Part shown: positions 31,304-40,097 of the stretch, in pieces
How the letters are laid out: each line of letters starts with the position of its first letter
Position numbering within the stretch: position 1 is the stretch's first letter
Source of the DNA: Hymenobacter properus
GTDB lineage: Bacteria > Bacteroidota > Bacteroidia > Cytophagales > Hymenobacteraceae
Assembly: GCF_015694735.1 (NCBI RefSeq)
Contig: NZ_JADQDP010000001.1
Location: forward strand, 62,001-126,000
DNA: 64,000 nt
Direction: 5' to 3'
The notes under the pieces: generated by a model
Seen by the model: only the letters and a program-made list of their open reading frames with translations
Told to the model about the DNA's origin: nothing
Databases searched by the model: none
Translations under genes and position numbers: made by a program

Positions 31304-31699
31304 TTACCGACCAAGCGTAACGTCTTCCGCCGTACGATGGAAATGTTTGCGGCGCAGCTTGCGGCGAATATCCGGCGGTAGTCCGCTGCCTTCGTTGTAG
31401 CGTTGGAGTACCATAGCTTCATTCTCAGGACTGTAATAGGCTGCCTTCATCATTCCAACGGTTGTAAACGCGGTGTTGCCTAATGCGTCTTGCCGCGCTT
31501 CCTGGGCTGTTGGGGGCGAATGTCCTAGGTAATTCGCATCAGTCGTTTCGCGGCTGCCAGCCGATTGTAGGCCCCGTGCCGCCGCTCGTTTCTCCCGAAA
31601 CAGTTTGTGCACGGCAAACACCGTGTCGCGCCTTTGTCCGAGGCCGGGCAGCACGACACCCAGCAGCAACGCGCCGAGGAGAAGGAATTTCTTATTCAT
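31304..31699 (-). CDS. Small exported protein, paralogue A of a tandem pair
   Basis: A 131-residue protein with signal peptide MNKKFLLLGALLLGVVLPGLG. Two blocks are shared with the neighbouring 128-aa protein. The first is RDTVFAVHKLFREKR after the signal. The second is QRYNEGSGLPPDIRRKLRRKHFH near the end. The middle differs. No known family is recognised. It sits 42 bases downstream of its paralogue. Confidence 0.7.
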   Translation of the reverse strand: MNKKFLLLGALLLGVVLPGLGQRRDTVFAVHKLFREKRAAARGLQSAGSRETTDANYLGHSPPTAQEARQDALGNTAFTTVGMMKAAYYSPENEAMVLQRYNEGSGLPPDIRRKLRRKHFHRTAEDVTLGR

Positions 31700-31741
31700 G
31701 ATAAAGCGAGAGGATGCAGGCACCAGCAAAAGAACCACTGT

Positions 31742-32128
31742 TCACTTGAACGCGTGAAAGTATTTGGCCTTGAGCCGGCGGCGCACGTCTGGTGGCAGGG
31801 GCCAGCCCTGCTCGTAGCGCGTAGCGACGAGGGTTTCCCGGCTTTCGCTATAGCGGCTCAGTTGCCGCAGGTCGAGCGCCGTGGTTCCAATGCAAAGCAG
31901 CAGCAGTCCGCCCGAAAGGCCCGGCTGCTTGTAAGCCGCCGCCAGCCCGGCCCCCGCCAGGCCAGCCAGGCCCAGCGAGCCGCCCTTCAAGGCGCGCTGC
32001 CGCCGGTCCCGAAACAAGTTGTGCACGGCGTAGGCCGAATCGCGCACCGGGCGCGGCGCAGGTGCTTCCTGAGCTTGCGCCAGATGAGTATTGAGACAGA
32101 GGCAGAAGAGCAGACATCGGAGCAGCAT
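31742..32128 (-). CDS. Small exported protein, paralogue B of a tandem pair
   Basis: A 128-residue protein with signal peptide MLLRCLLFCLCLNTHLAQA. It shares RDSAYAVHNLFRDRRQ and TRYEQGWPLPPDVRRRLKAKYFH with the adjacent 131-aa protein. A Gly/Leu-rich hydrophobic middle (GSLGLAGLAGAGLAAAY, GLSGGLLLLCIGTTAL) is absent from the paralogue and may be membrane-inserted. Function unknown. Confidence 0.7.
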   Translation of the reverse strand: MLLRCLLFCLCLNTHLAQAQEAPAPRPVRDSAYAVHNLFRDRRQRALKGGSLGLAGLAGAGLAAAYKQPGLSGGLLLLCIGTTALDLRQLSRYSESRETLVATRYEQGWPLPPDVRRRLKAKYFHAFK

Positions 32129-32201
32129 CGCACAAAATAAAGGCCGGAACTCTCATCGGAGTCCCGGCCATGGCGAGGGGTTGCAAGGGATTAAAAGGCC
32201 C

Positions 32202-32576
32202 CTATTTTTCCACGGTTATTTGTGGGATTCCCTCTTCGGTTAAGTCGCCGCCCGTGGCAGCGGCCTCCGTGCGGTAGGTGGTGAAGCAGATTTTGGAATT
32301 TTTCGCAAACCGGCTGCTGGGGTCGTTTATAATGACAACATGCGGAAAGGTGCCAAATTCCTTGCCCTCGTAGAGCAAAGTCTTCTGAATGCCGAGGTCG
32401 GGCTTGTTCACCACGTCCACGTAGATGCGCCGGCCGGCACCGTTGGGCCCTGGCTTGGCAAACAGCACCGTGGTTTCGATGTTGCCGTTGCAGGCGTCGG
32501 AGCAGGCGGTGAGAAGCATTCCCGCACAGAGCCCAAGGGCTGTCAGGAGTTTTGGGTAATAAGCGTGCTGGCTCAA
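32202..32576 (-). CDS. Hypothetical lipoprotein
   Basis: The 124-residue protein has a type II signal peptide with lipobox LLTAC. The mature part contains GRRIYVDVVNKPDLGIQKTL and KICFTTYRTEAA. No family is recognised. The start is TTG at 32576, overlapping the upstream stop by 4 bases (TTGA). The next Met is too close to the lipobox, which supports the TTG. Probably translationally coupled to the upstream membrane protein. Confidence 0.7.
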   Translation of the reverse strand: MSQHAYYPKLLTALGLCAGMLLTACSDACNGNIETTVLFAKPGPNGAGRRIYVDVVNKPDLGIQKTLLYEGKEFGTFPHVVIINDPSSRFAKNSKICFTTYRTEAAATGGDLTEEGIPQITVEK

Positions 32577-33055
32577 TCTAGTGGGGGTTTAATCGTGCCA
32601 ATGGCCGGCAAGTCGGACTGATTATAGTACTCTTGCCGTTGCTCCGTGTCGCAGGAATGGAACAGCAGCCCCAGCCACACAAACGCGCCTAGCCCTCTAA
32701 AATGCTGCATTTGCCATGCCCGCAATGGCCCTGGTTCTGTGAGGCGTTTAAGCAGTATCCAGCCCAGCAGGGGCGAAATAAGGGCTAGATACAAGGGCCA
32801 GTTTTCGCCCTTGTATTCCAGTTGCCAGCTTTCCGGGTGGGGGTTGTCATTCAGGCTTACCCAGGCAGCAGTGTGGGAGTAGCCGCTCACAATGGGGTTT
32901 TGCATGACGGCTGTTTGGGTCAGCGAAACCAGGATGAACAGCAGCCCCCAAATGATGGGCGCCATTGCCAACTGCACACCTCCCAATTCACGGTGGCTAT
33001 ACAGCCACCAGGCGTATCCAGCCAAGACTAAAAACCCGACGACCCATCCTTCCAT
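32573..33055 (-). CDS. Hypothetical multi-pass membrane protein
   Basis: A 160-residue protein with about four hydrophobic segments (VVGFLVLAGYAWWLY, LAMAPIIWGLLFILVSLT, LYLALISPLLGWILL, LGAFVWLGLLFHSC). No family is recognised. It ends in a 4-base overlap with the lipoprotein gene and lies 11 bases downstream of the accC stop on the other side. It is therefore likely to start the small-envelope-gene block. Confidence 0.65.
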   Translation of the reverse strand: MEGWVVGFLVLAGYAWWLYSHRELGGVQLAMAPIIWGLLFILVSLTQTAVMQNPIVSGYSHTAAWVSLNDNPHPESWQLEYKGENWPLYLALISPLLGWILLKRLTEPGPLRAWQMQHFRGLGAFVWLGLLFHSCDTEQRQEYYNQSDLPAIGTIKPPLD

Positions 33056-33066
33056 CGGTCGTGCGC

Positions 33067-34410
<1,344 letters not shown>

Positions 34411-34439
34411 GTGGGTGGGATGTCAGGTGTATAAAACGG

Positions 34440-34525
34440 GTCATCCTGAGCGGAGCGAAGGACCTTATCACATTCGAACGGCTTCGTTCAGGCTGGATAA
34501 GGTCCTTCGCTGCGCTCAGGATGAC
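34440..34525. repeat. Palindromic repeat copy 5 (GTCATCCTGAGC type) between accB and accC
   Basis: Arms of about 30 bases (34440-34469 and 34496-34525) with one mismatch and a 26-base loop. It is inserted in what is usually a tightly spaced accB-accC pair. Confidence 0.9.
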
Positions 34526-34536
34526 GGACGTATTGA

Positions 34537-35058
34537 CTATTCAATCAAAAACAGCGGCTGGTCGTATTCCACCGGCGAGGCATTCTCCACCAGCGCCTTC
34601 ACGATGCGGCCGCTTTCCTCGGCTTCAATCTCGTTGAAGAGCTTCATGGCCTCGATGATACAGATAACTTGGCCTTTCTGCACCATGTCGCCCACCTGCA
34701 CGAAGGGAGCCACGTCGGGCCCGCTGCTGCGGTAGAACGTGCCAATCATGGGGGCTTTCAGGGGCTTGTGGTTGCCACCGGCGGCCTCGGCCGAAGCTGC
34801 AGGCGCGGCAGGCGCGGCGGCAGCGGGGGCCGGGGCAGCCGCCGGAGCGGCCGGCGCGGGGGCCGCGGCAGGGGCAGTGTGCGCGGGGGCGGCGCTTACC
34901 ACTTGCTTCACATTGGGCTCGCGCTGCACCGAGATTTTAAATTCTTCGGTTTCAATGTTGACCTTATTTAGGCCCGACTTGGCGATAAAATCGAGCAGCT
35001 CCTGGAGTTCTTTAGCTTTCATGGCAGCGTCCTTTTCCTTTTTGGGCGAGTTTGACAT
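34537..35058 (-). CDS. accB: Acetyl-CoA carboxylase, biotin carboxyl carrier protein
   Basis: A 173-residue carrier. An N-terminal helical domain ([20 protein letters not shown]) and an Ala/Pro linker (about 56-95) lead to the C-terminal biotinyl domain. The biotin-accepting lysine K139 is in [12 protein letters not shown]. It works with accC downstream; accA and accD are not in the window. efp ends upstream close by. Confidence 0.96.
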   Translation of the reverse strand: MSNSPKKEKDAAMKAKELQELLDFIAKSGLNKVNIETEEFKISVQREPNVKQVVSAAPAHTAPAAAPAPAAPAAAPAPAAAAPAAPAASAEAAGGNHKPLKAPMIGTFYRSSGPDVAPFVQVGDMVQKGQVICIIEAMKLFNEIEAEESGRIVKALVENASPVEYDQPLFLIE

Positions 35059-35081
35059 CTTGGTTAGCAGCTTTCGCTTGA

Positions 35082-35645
35082 TTACTTCACGCGTTCCACG
35101 TAGCTGTAGTCGCTGGTTTTGATGCGGATTTTGGTATCCACGTCGATGAACAGCGGTACCTGGATGCGGGCGCCGGTTTCCACCGTGGCAGGCTTCAGCG
35201 TGTTGGTGGCGGTGTCGCCGCGCAGGCCGGGCTCGGTGTAGGTCACCACGAGGTCCACGGTGGTGGGCAGTTCGGCGGTGAGGGGCTGCTCGGTCTCGGC
35301 GTGCATGAGGATGGTCACGTCCTGGCCTTCCTTCATCAGGTCGGCGAAGGGCACCATTTCTTCGGGCAGCACCACTTGCTCAAAGTCGTCCTTGTTCATG
35401 AACGTGTAGCCGTAGTCGTCCTTGTAGAGGAACTGGTGCGGGCGCTGCTCCACGCGGGCCGTTTCCACCTTCACACCGGCGTTGAAGGTGTTGTCGATGG
35501 TGCGGCCGGTTTTGATGTTGCGCATCTTGGTGCGCACAAAAGCGGGGCCTTTGCCGGGCTTCACGTGCTGAAACTCGGTGATGACGTGCAATTCCCCGTT
35601 GTAGTTGAGAACGAGGCCGTTGCGGAAGTCGGCGGTTGATGCCAT
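35082..35645 (-). CDS. efp: Elongation factor P
   Basis: A 187-residue three-domain factor that rescues ribosomes stalled at polyproline. The tip loop [13 protein letters not shown] places K32 at the position modified in other bacteria. The C-terminal OB domain ends [16 protein letters not shown]. No epmA or epmB gene is nearby. A TAGCTTTG box lies about 116 bases upstream, leaving a long leader with an inverted repeat. Confidence 0.97.
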   Translation of the reverse strand: MASTADFRNGLVLNYNGELHVITEFQHVKPGKGPAFVRTKMRNIKTGRTIDNTFNAGVKVETARVEQRPHQFLYKDDYGYTFMNKDDFEQVVLPEEMVPFADLMKEGQDVTILMHAETEQPLTAELPTTVDLVVTYTEPGLRGDTATNTLKPATVETGARIQVPLFIDVDTKIRIKTSDYSYVERVK

Positions 35646-35760
35646 TGTGATTTAGCTTTTAGCGCGCAGCCGGTAGCTACTCGCTTTTTTGTGGGTGTTT
35701 TTATGAGTAGTTGTTTGAAAGCAATTGGCTATTAAACAACTAAAAATTTGTGTTGAGGGA

Positions 35761-35768
35761 CAAAGCTA
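35761..35768 (-). promoter_or_regulatory. -7 box TAGCTTTG of efp
   Basis: Exact match on the minus strand (CAAAGCTA on plus) in the fabH-efp gap. It predicts a leader of about 110 bases containing tagttgttt (35708-35716) and its complement aaacaacta (35734-35742). Confidence 0.5.
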
Positions 35769-35782
35769 ACAGCCAGCGGCCA

Positions 35783-36793
35783 TTAGCTCTTGGCCACCTT
35801 GTCGCCATCATAGGCCCATTTCAGGTAGATGGAGCCCCAGGTGAAGCCGCCGCCGAATGCCGCCAGCACGAGGTTGTCGCCGCGGCGCAACTGGCCTTCG
35901 TAGTCGGCCAGGCACAGCGGGATGGTGGCGCTGGTGGTGTTGCCGTATCGGTCAATGTTGAGCATCACCTTCTCCGGCCCCACGCCCATGCGGTTGGCGG
36001 TGGCGTCGATGATGCGCTTGTTGGCTTGGTGGGGCACCAGCCAGGCCACGTCGTCTTTGCCGAGGTGGTTGCGCTCCATTACCTGGGCGGCCACATCGGC
36101 CATGCTTTTCACGGCAAACTTGAACACCGTGGCGCCTTCCTGGTAGATGTAGTGCTCCTTGCGGTCGATGGTATCGTAGGAGGGCGGACGGCGGCTGCCG
36201 CCGGCTTTCTGGTGCAGGTAGGGTTCGCCGCTACCGTCGGTGCGTAGCACCATGTCGAGCACGCCGAAGCCGTCGGTGCTGGGTTCGAGCAGCACGGCGG
36301 CCGCGCCGTCGCCAAACAGGATGCAGTTGGCGCGGTCGGTATAGTCTACAATGGCCGACATCTTGTCGGCTCCCACCACCACGACCTTTTTGTAAGTGCC
36401 CGCCTGAATGAACTGCGCGCCCGTCGCCAGTCCGTACAGGAAGCTGGAGCAGGCTGCGTTCATGTCGTAGCTAAAGGCATTGATGGCGCCCACACCGTTG
36501 GAAATGATGTTGCCGGTGGCCGGGAACAACATGTCAGGCGTCACGGTAGCGCAAATCAGCAGCTCGATATCCTCGGGGTTGGTGCCTGTTTTGTCCAGCA
36601 GATTCTGCACCGCTTTGATGCCCATGACGGACGTGCCCTGGTCGGTGCCCTTGAGAATGCGCCGCTCCCGGATACCGGTGCGCGACATAATCCACTCGTC
36701 GGTGGTGTCTACTAGCTTTTCAAGCTCGGCATTGGTCAGTACGTAGTCGGGCACGTAGGCACCCACGCCGGTGATGGCAGCAGTAATCTTCAT
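35783..36793 (-). CDS. fabH: Beta-ketoacyl-ACP synthase III
   Basis: A 336-residue initiating condensing enzyme of fatty acid synthesis, joining an acyl-CoA starter to malonyl-ACP. The catalytic triad is visible: C115 ([10 protein letters not shown]), H255 ([10 protein letters not shown]) and N285 ([10 protein letters not shown]). The gene follows plsX in the standard order. It has its own -7 box, and a terminator lies between it and plsX, so it can be expressed separately. Confidence 0.96.
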   Translation of the reverse strand: MKITAAITGVGAYVPDYVLTNAELEKLVDTTDEWIMSRTGIRERRILKGTDQGTSVMGIKAVQNLLDKTGTNPEDIELLICATVTPDMLFPATGNIISNGVGAINAFSYDMNAACSSFLYGLATGAQFIQAGTYKKVVVVGADKMSAIVDYTDRANCILFGDGAAAVLLEPSTDGFGVLDMVLRTDGSGEPYLHQKAGGSRRPPSYDTIDRKEHYIYQEGATVFKFAVKSMADVAAQVMERNHLGKDDVAWLVPHQANKRIIDATANRMGVGPEKVMLNIDRYGNTTSATIPLCLADYEGQLRRGDNLVLAAFGGGFTWGSIYLKWAYDGDKVAKS

Positions 36794-36798
36794 ACGGG

Positions 36799-36806
36799 CA
36801 AAAGTA
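36799..36806 (-). promoter_or_regulatory. -7 box TACTTTTG of fabH
   Basis: Exact TAnnTTTG match on the minus strand ending 6 bases before the fabH ATG, which predicts an essentially leaderless fabH transcript. Confidence 0.55.
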
Positions 36807-36894
36807 GGCGGGGCGGGCGATAAATAGGAATCAGCGCCGCAAAAGGTCCGGTACCAAACACGGTAGGCACCGGAAAATGAGCAGGCCAGAGGCT

Positions 36895-36924
36895 AAAAAA
36901 AATCCGGCCGGAGCCGGAGATTTT
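36895..36924 (-). terminator. Intrinsic terminator after plsX
   Basis: Read on the minus strand: tccggc, a 4-base loop, gccgga, then eight T. It lies just past the plsX stop and upstream of the fabH promoter. Confidence 0.75.
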
Positions 36925-36943
36925 CCGTGCCGGCCAGACTCGG

Positions 36944-37885
36944 CTACGACTTAAACGTGGCTTTAATCTGGTCGACAATACCGGAATCGGCCATTTGGAA
37001 ACCCTGCACCAACATGTTGCAGATGGCCAGCGGCGTGCTGCTGCCGTGCCCAATGATGGCGTTGTCGTTGATGCCCAGAATAGGCGAACCACCGACGGCT
37101 TCGTAGTTGAATTTGGCAATGAACGGGTCCATCATGCCCTTGTGGTTCATGATGTCGTAGATGGATTCTGCCATCTTCAAAATCACGTTGCCCGTAAAGC
37201 CGTCGCACACGATGACGTCCGCCTTGTCGTCGAACAGGTCGCGGCCTTCGAGGTTGCCCACGAAATTCACGTGCGGGTTCACTTTCAGCAGCTGGTAAGC
37301 GGCTTGGGTATTGGGAGTGCCCTTGCCTTCTTCCTCGCCCAGGTTCATCAGGCCAACTTTGGGCTGGGCAATGCCCAGCACGTACTGCGCGTAGAGCGAG
37401 CCCAACTCGGCAAACTGTTCCAGCATCTCGGGCTTGCATTCGGCGTTAGCGCCTACGTCAAGCAAAATGCCAAACTCGCTGTTGAGCTTGGGCAGGAAGT
37501 TGGCGATGGCCGGACGCATCACGCCCGCCACGGGCTTCACCGTGAACATGGCGCCCACCAGCATGGCGCCGGTGTTGCCGGCCGAGCAAAACGCGTCGAC
37601 CTCGCCGGCGTGCAGCATGCGGTAGCCCACGGCAATGCTGGAATCCTGCTTCTGCTGGAAGGCTTTGGCGGGGTGCTCGCCCATGTCGATGACCTGCGAG
37701 GCAGGCACAAATTCGAGGGCCGCGGCGGCTGGGCCGGCGGCTTGCAGCAAGGGTTGCACGGCATCGGCCTGGCCAATGAGGACGATGGAGGCCCGGCCCG
37801 CCAGTTGCTCGGCGGCCAGCAGGGCACCCGCCACGGCGGCTTGGGGGGCGTAATCACCGCCCATTGCGTCGAGGGCTATTTTCAT
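36944..37885 (-). CDS. plsX: Phosphate acyltransferase PlsX
   Basis: A 313-residue enzyme that makes acyl-phosphate from acyl-ACP for phospholipid synthesis. The N-terminus MKIALDAMGGDYAPQAAV is diagnostic. DVGANAECKPEML and VCDGFTGNVILK are further family blocks. It belongs to the conserved rpmF-plsX-fabH order. Length is slightly short but complete. Confidence 0.97.
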   Translation of the reverse strand: MKIALDAMGGDYAPQAAVAGALLAAEQLAGRASIVLIGQADAVQPLLQAAGPAAAALEFVPASQVIDMGEHPAKAFQQKQDSSIAVGYRMLHAGEVDAFCSAGNTGAMLVGAMFTVKPVAGVMRPAIANFLPKLNSEFGILLDVGANAECKPEMLEQFAELGSLYAQYVLGIAQPKVGLMNLGEEEGKGTPNTQAAYQLLKVNPHVNFVGNLEGRDLFDDKADVIVCDGFTGNVILKMAESIYDIMNHKGMMDPFIAKFNYEAVGGSPILGINDNAIIGHGSSTPLAICNMLVQGFQMADSGIVDQIKATFKS

Positions 37886-38002
37886 GAACGAGGTGTTTGG
37901 GAAGGTCAGGAGAGGGTGTCAGGAACCACAAGTCCGGCCCCGCTGGCTTAAAAAAGGAGCGAAGCCGGACCGTGTGGTACCGCGAAGTAACAACCTGACG
38001 CG

Positions 38003-38233
38003 CTATTCGTCGTCGCCGGTGGCATCAGCCGCGGGCGCAGCGCTCACTTTCGTGTAGTTTTTGATGGCCAGTTGGCCGTTGTGGTACAGGTCGCCGTCTA
38101 CTACGTAGGCCTTGTGGCGCAGGTGCAGCTCGCCCGTGTTGGGGCAGAGGGTCACGGCCTTAGGGGTGAGTTTGTAGTGGGTACGACGCTTGTCGCGAAC
38201 GGCGGAAGAGGTGCGGCGCTTAGGATGTGCCAT
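38003..38233 (-). CDS. rpmF: Ribosomal protein bL32
   Basis: The 76-residue protein begins MAHPKRRTSSAVRDKRRTHY, the classical L32 N-terminus. A single Cys (LCPNTGELHL) remains where zinc-binding forms have four, so this is probably a zinc-free version. A short acidic tail (ATGDDE) is unusual. It lies between the DUF177 gene and plsX. Confidence 0.96.
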   Translation of the reverse strand: MAHPKRRTSSAVRDKRRTHYKLTPKAVTLCPNTGELHLRHKAYVVDGDLYHNGQLAIKNYTKVSAAPAADATGDDE

Positions 38234-38302
38234 GGTTTCGGTAAATTATGATTTTTGAGTTTTAAGTGCGGAGTGGGAGAGCGACCCGGGGCGCTGACGG
38301 AT

Positions 38303-38836
38303 TCAATTCAGGTTGCGCAGGGCGGCCCAGCGCGGGTCGGCCGGCTCATCGTCGTCGGGTCCCTCGTCTTCGTTGCGGGTCGAGAAAATGAGCTTGGTTT
38401 CGGCGTCGGGGTTGTCGTCGGCCTCGTTCTGGAAGCGCGGGTGCAGCTTCTTCATGGGCAGGGCCAGGCCGATGTAGTCGTAGAGGTGCTGGGCCAGCGG
38501 CAGGGTCTGGGTTTCAGGCGTGATTTGCAACACATTGTCGTCCAGCTCCTTGTTCTCATCGCCGAAACGCACCAGCAGCTGCTCCTCAATGTCGAGGGGC
38601 TGGTCGAACTCGTCGAGGCTGCGGTCGCAGGTGAGCTGCACAGTGCCGGTAATGTGGAAGTTGAGCGTCAGCAGACGCTCGGTTTTGATGAGCTCCACAT
38701 CGGCATGCAGCTGGCCCTGCTCTACCAGCGGCTCCTCAAACAAGGCAAAAAAATCAGGACCCAACTCGAACTCGAAGTGGTGCGTTTTTAGCGCCAGCTT
38801 GGCCAGATTGATGTCGTATTTACTTTCTTTTTTCAC
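38303..38836 (-). CDS. DUF177/YceD family protein
   Basis: A 177-residue protein of the family co-located with rpmF across bacteria and linked to 23S rRNA accumulation. It shows KYDINLAKLALKTHHFEFE, RLLTLNFHITGTVQLTCDRSLDEF, LLVRFGDE and the C-terminal DPRWAALRNL. The two usual C-terminal cysteines are not evident. The start is GTG 38836: a TTG at 38860 overlaps the -7 box and would lie upstream of the transcript. Confidence 0.88.
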   Translation of the reverse strand: MKKESKYDINLAKLALKTHHFEFELGPDFFALFEEPLVEQGQLHADVELIKTERLLTLNFHITGTVQLTCDRSLDEFDQPLDIEEQLLVRFGDENKELDDNVLQITPETQTLPLAQHLYDYIGLALPMKKLHPRFQNEADDNPDAETKLIFSTRNEDEGPDDDEPADPRWAALRNLN

Positions 38837-38857
38837 GGGTAGCTGGATAGCAGGGGG

Positions 38858-38865
38858 CAAAAGTA
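38858..38865 (-). promoter_or_regulatory. -7 box TACTTTTG of the DUF177-rpmF-plsX operon
   Basis: Exact TAnnTTTG match on the minus strand 22 bases before GTG 38836, heading the lipid/ribosome cluster. Confidence 0.6.
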
Positions 38866-38940
38866 GTGAAAATCCGCCTTTTTGCCAAAAATGGCAGCCA
38901 ATTTCTCGTCAATAAGGCGCGTGTTTACCCGTCTTAAACG

Positions 38941-39975
38941 TTACCGAGCCGAGCGCGGCTGTGCATTTTCCCAACGTTGTTTCCAAACGTCGCAGGCCAG
39001 GTACACAGCCGCCCGGAAAGACGACTCATCGGCCCGGTACTGGCCGGCGAGTCCGTAGGCAGTGCCGTGGTCGGGCGAGGTGCGTACTACGGGCAGGCCG
39101 GCCGTGAAATTGACGCCGCGCTCGAAGGCCATGAGCTTGAAAGGAATCAGGCCCTGGTCGTGGTAGAGAGCCAGCGTGGCGTCGAACTGCCGGAACTGCT
39201 GGGTGCCGAAGTAGCCATCAGCCGGGAAAGGGCCGAGGACGAGGTGGCCGTCTTGCACGAACTGCTGGATGACTGGCGAAACCATCTCACCTTCCTCCTT
39301 GCCCAGCAGGCCATTTTCGCCGGCGTGGGGGTTGAGGCCGAGCACAGCAATGCGGGGCTTGAGAATGCCAAAGTCGTTTTTCAACGACTTCAAGAGCAGC
39401 GTGATTTTGGTGCGCAGCAGTTCCGCCGTGAGCTTGGCCGGTACATCCTTCAGCGGCACGTGGCCGGTGACGGTGGCAATGCGCAGACCAGCGTCCTCAT
39501 CCACCAGAAACATGAGGCTCTCAGGCGCCTCAAAGAAGCTGGTGAGAAATTCGGTGTGGCCGGGGTAGCGGAAGTTGTCGGCCTGGGTGTTGTCTTTGCT
39601 GATGGGGGCCGTGACGATGGCATCGAGCTTGCCGGCCTTGAGGTCGCAGGCGGCACAGAGCAGGCTTTCGCGGGCGGCCGCGCCGGTGGCGGCCGAGGGC
39701 TGGCCGGGAGCGAGGGCAAAGTCCTCGTCCCAGCAGGTCACGGCGTTCAGGCGGCCAGGGGCAATGTCGGCCGCGTCGCGCAGCTGACGGAACTGCAGGT
39801 GCTCGGTATCGGCGGGGGTGGGGAAGTCGTCGAAAAGTGCGGTGGCCGTGCCGTAGATAACCGGCGTGCAGATTTTTAGCAGGCGTTCATCGAGCAGGGT
39901 TTTGTAAATGACTTCGGGGCCGATACCGGCGAGGTCGCCCACGGAGAAACCGAGGCGGGGGAGGTGTTGGGGCAT
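38941..39975 (-). CDS. pdxA: 4-hydroxythreonine-4-phosphate dehydrogenase
   Basis: A 344-residue enzyme of the DXP-dependent pyridoxal 5'-phosphate pathway. It shows GFSVGDLAGIGPEVIYKTL at the N-terminus, TAPISKDNTQADNFRYPGHTEFL (metal and substrate site), AVLGLNPHAGENGLLG and ALYHDQGLIPFKLMAFERGVNFTAGLP. All are PdxA signatures. Complete. No pdxJ is nearby. Confidence 0.96.
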   Translation of the reverse strand: MPQHLPRLGFSVGDLAGIGPEVIYKTLLDERLLKICTPVIYGTATALFDDFPTPADTEHLQFRQLRDAADIAPGRLNAVTCWDEDFALAPGQPSAATGAAARESLLCAACDLKAGKLDAIVTAPISKDNTQADNFRYPGHTEFLTSFFEAPESLMFLVDEDAGLRIATVTGHVPLKDVPAKLTAELLRTKITLLLKSLKNDFGILKPRIAVLGLNPHAGENGLLGKEEGEMVSPVIQQFVQDGHLVLGPFPADGYFGTQQFRQFDATLALYHDQGLIPFKLMAFERGVNFTAGLPVVRTSPDHGTAYGLAGQYRADESSFRAAVYLACDVWKQRWENAQPRSAR

Positions 39976-39983
39976 TTTTTATT

Positions 39984-40088
39984 CTGTCATCCTGAGCGAA
40001 GCGAAGGACCTTATCCAAATCGCGCCCTCAGGGTAGGTTAATTCTGACAAAAGCAACCGTGATAAGATGCTTCCTTCGTCAGCATGAC
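39984..40088. repeat. Palindromic repeat copy 6 (degenerate)
   Basis: The left arm matches the GTCATCCTGAGC sub-family well. The right arm (gataagatgcttccttcgtc, then agcatgac) mixes features of both sub-families and has lost part of the stem. Confidence 0.75.
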
Positions 40089-40097
40089 AACGATTTA

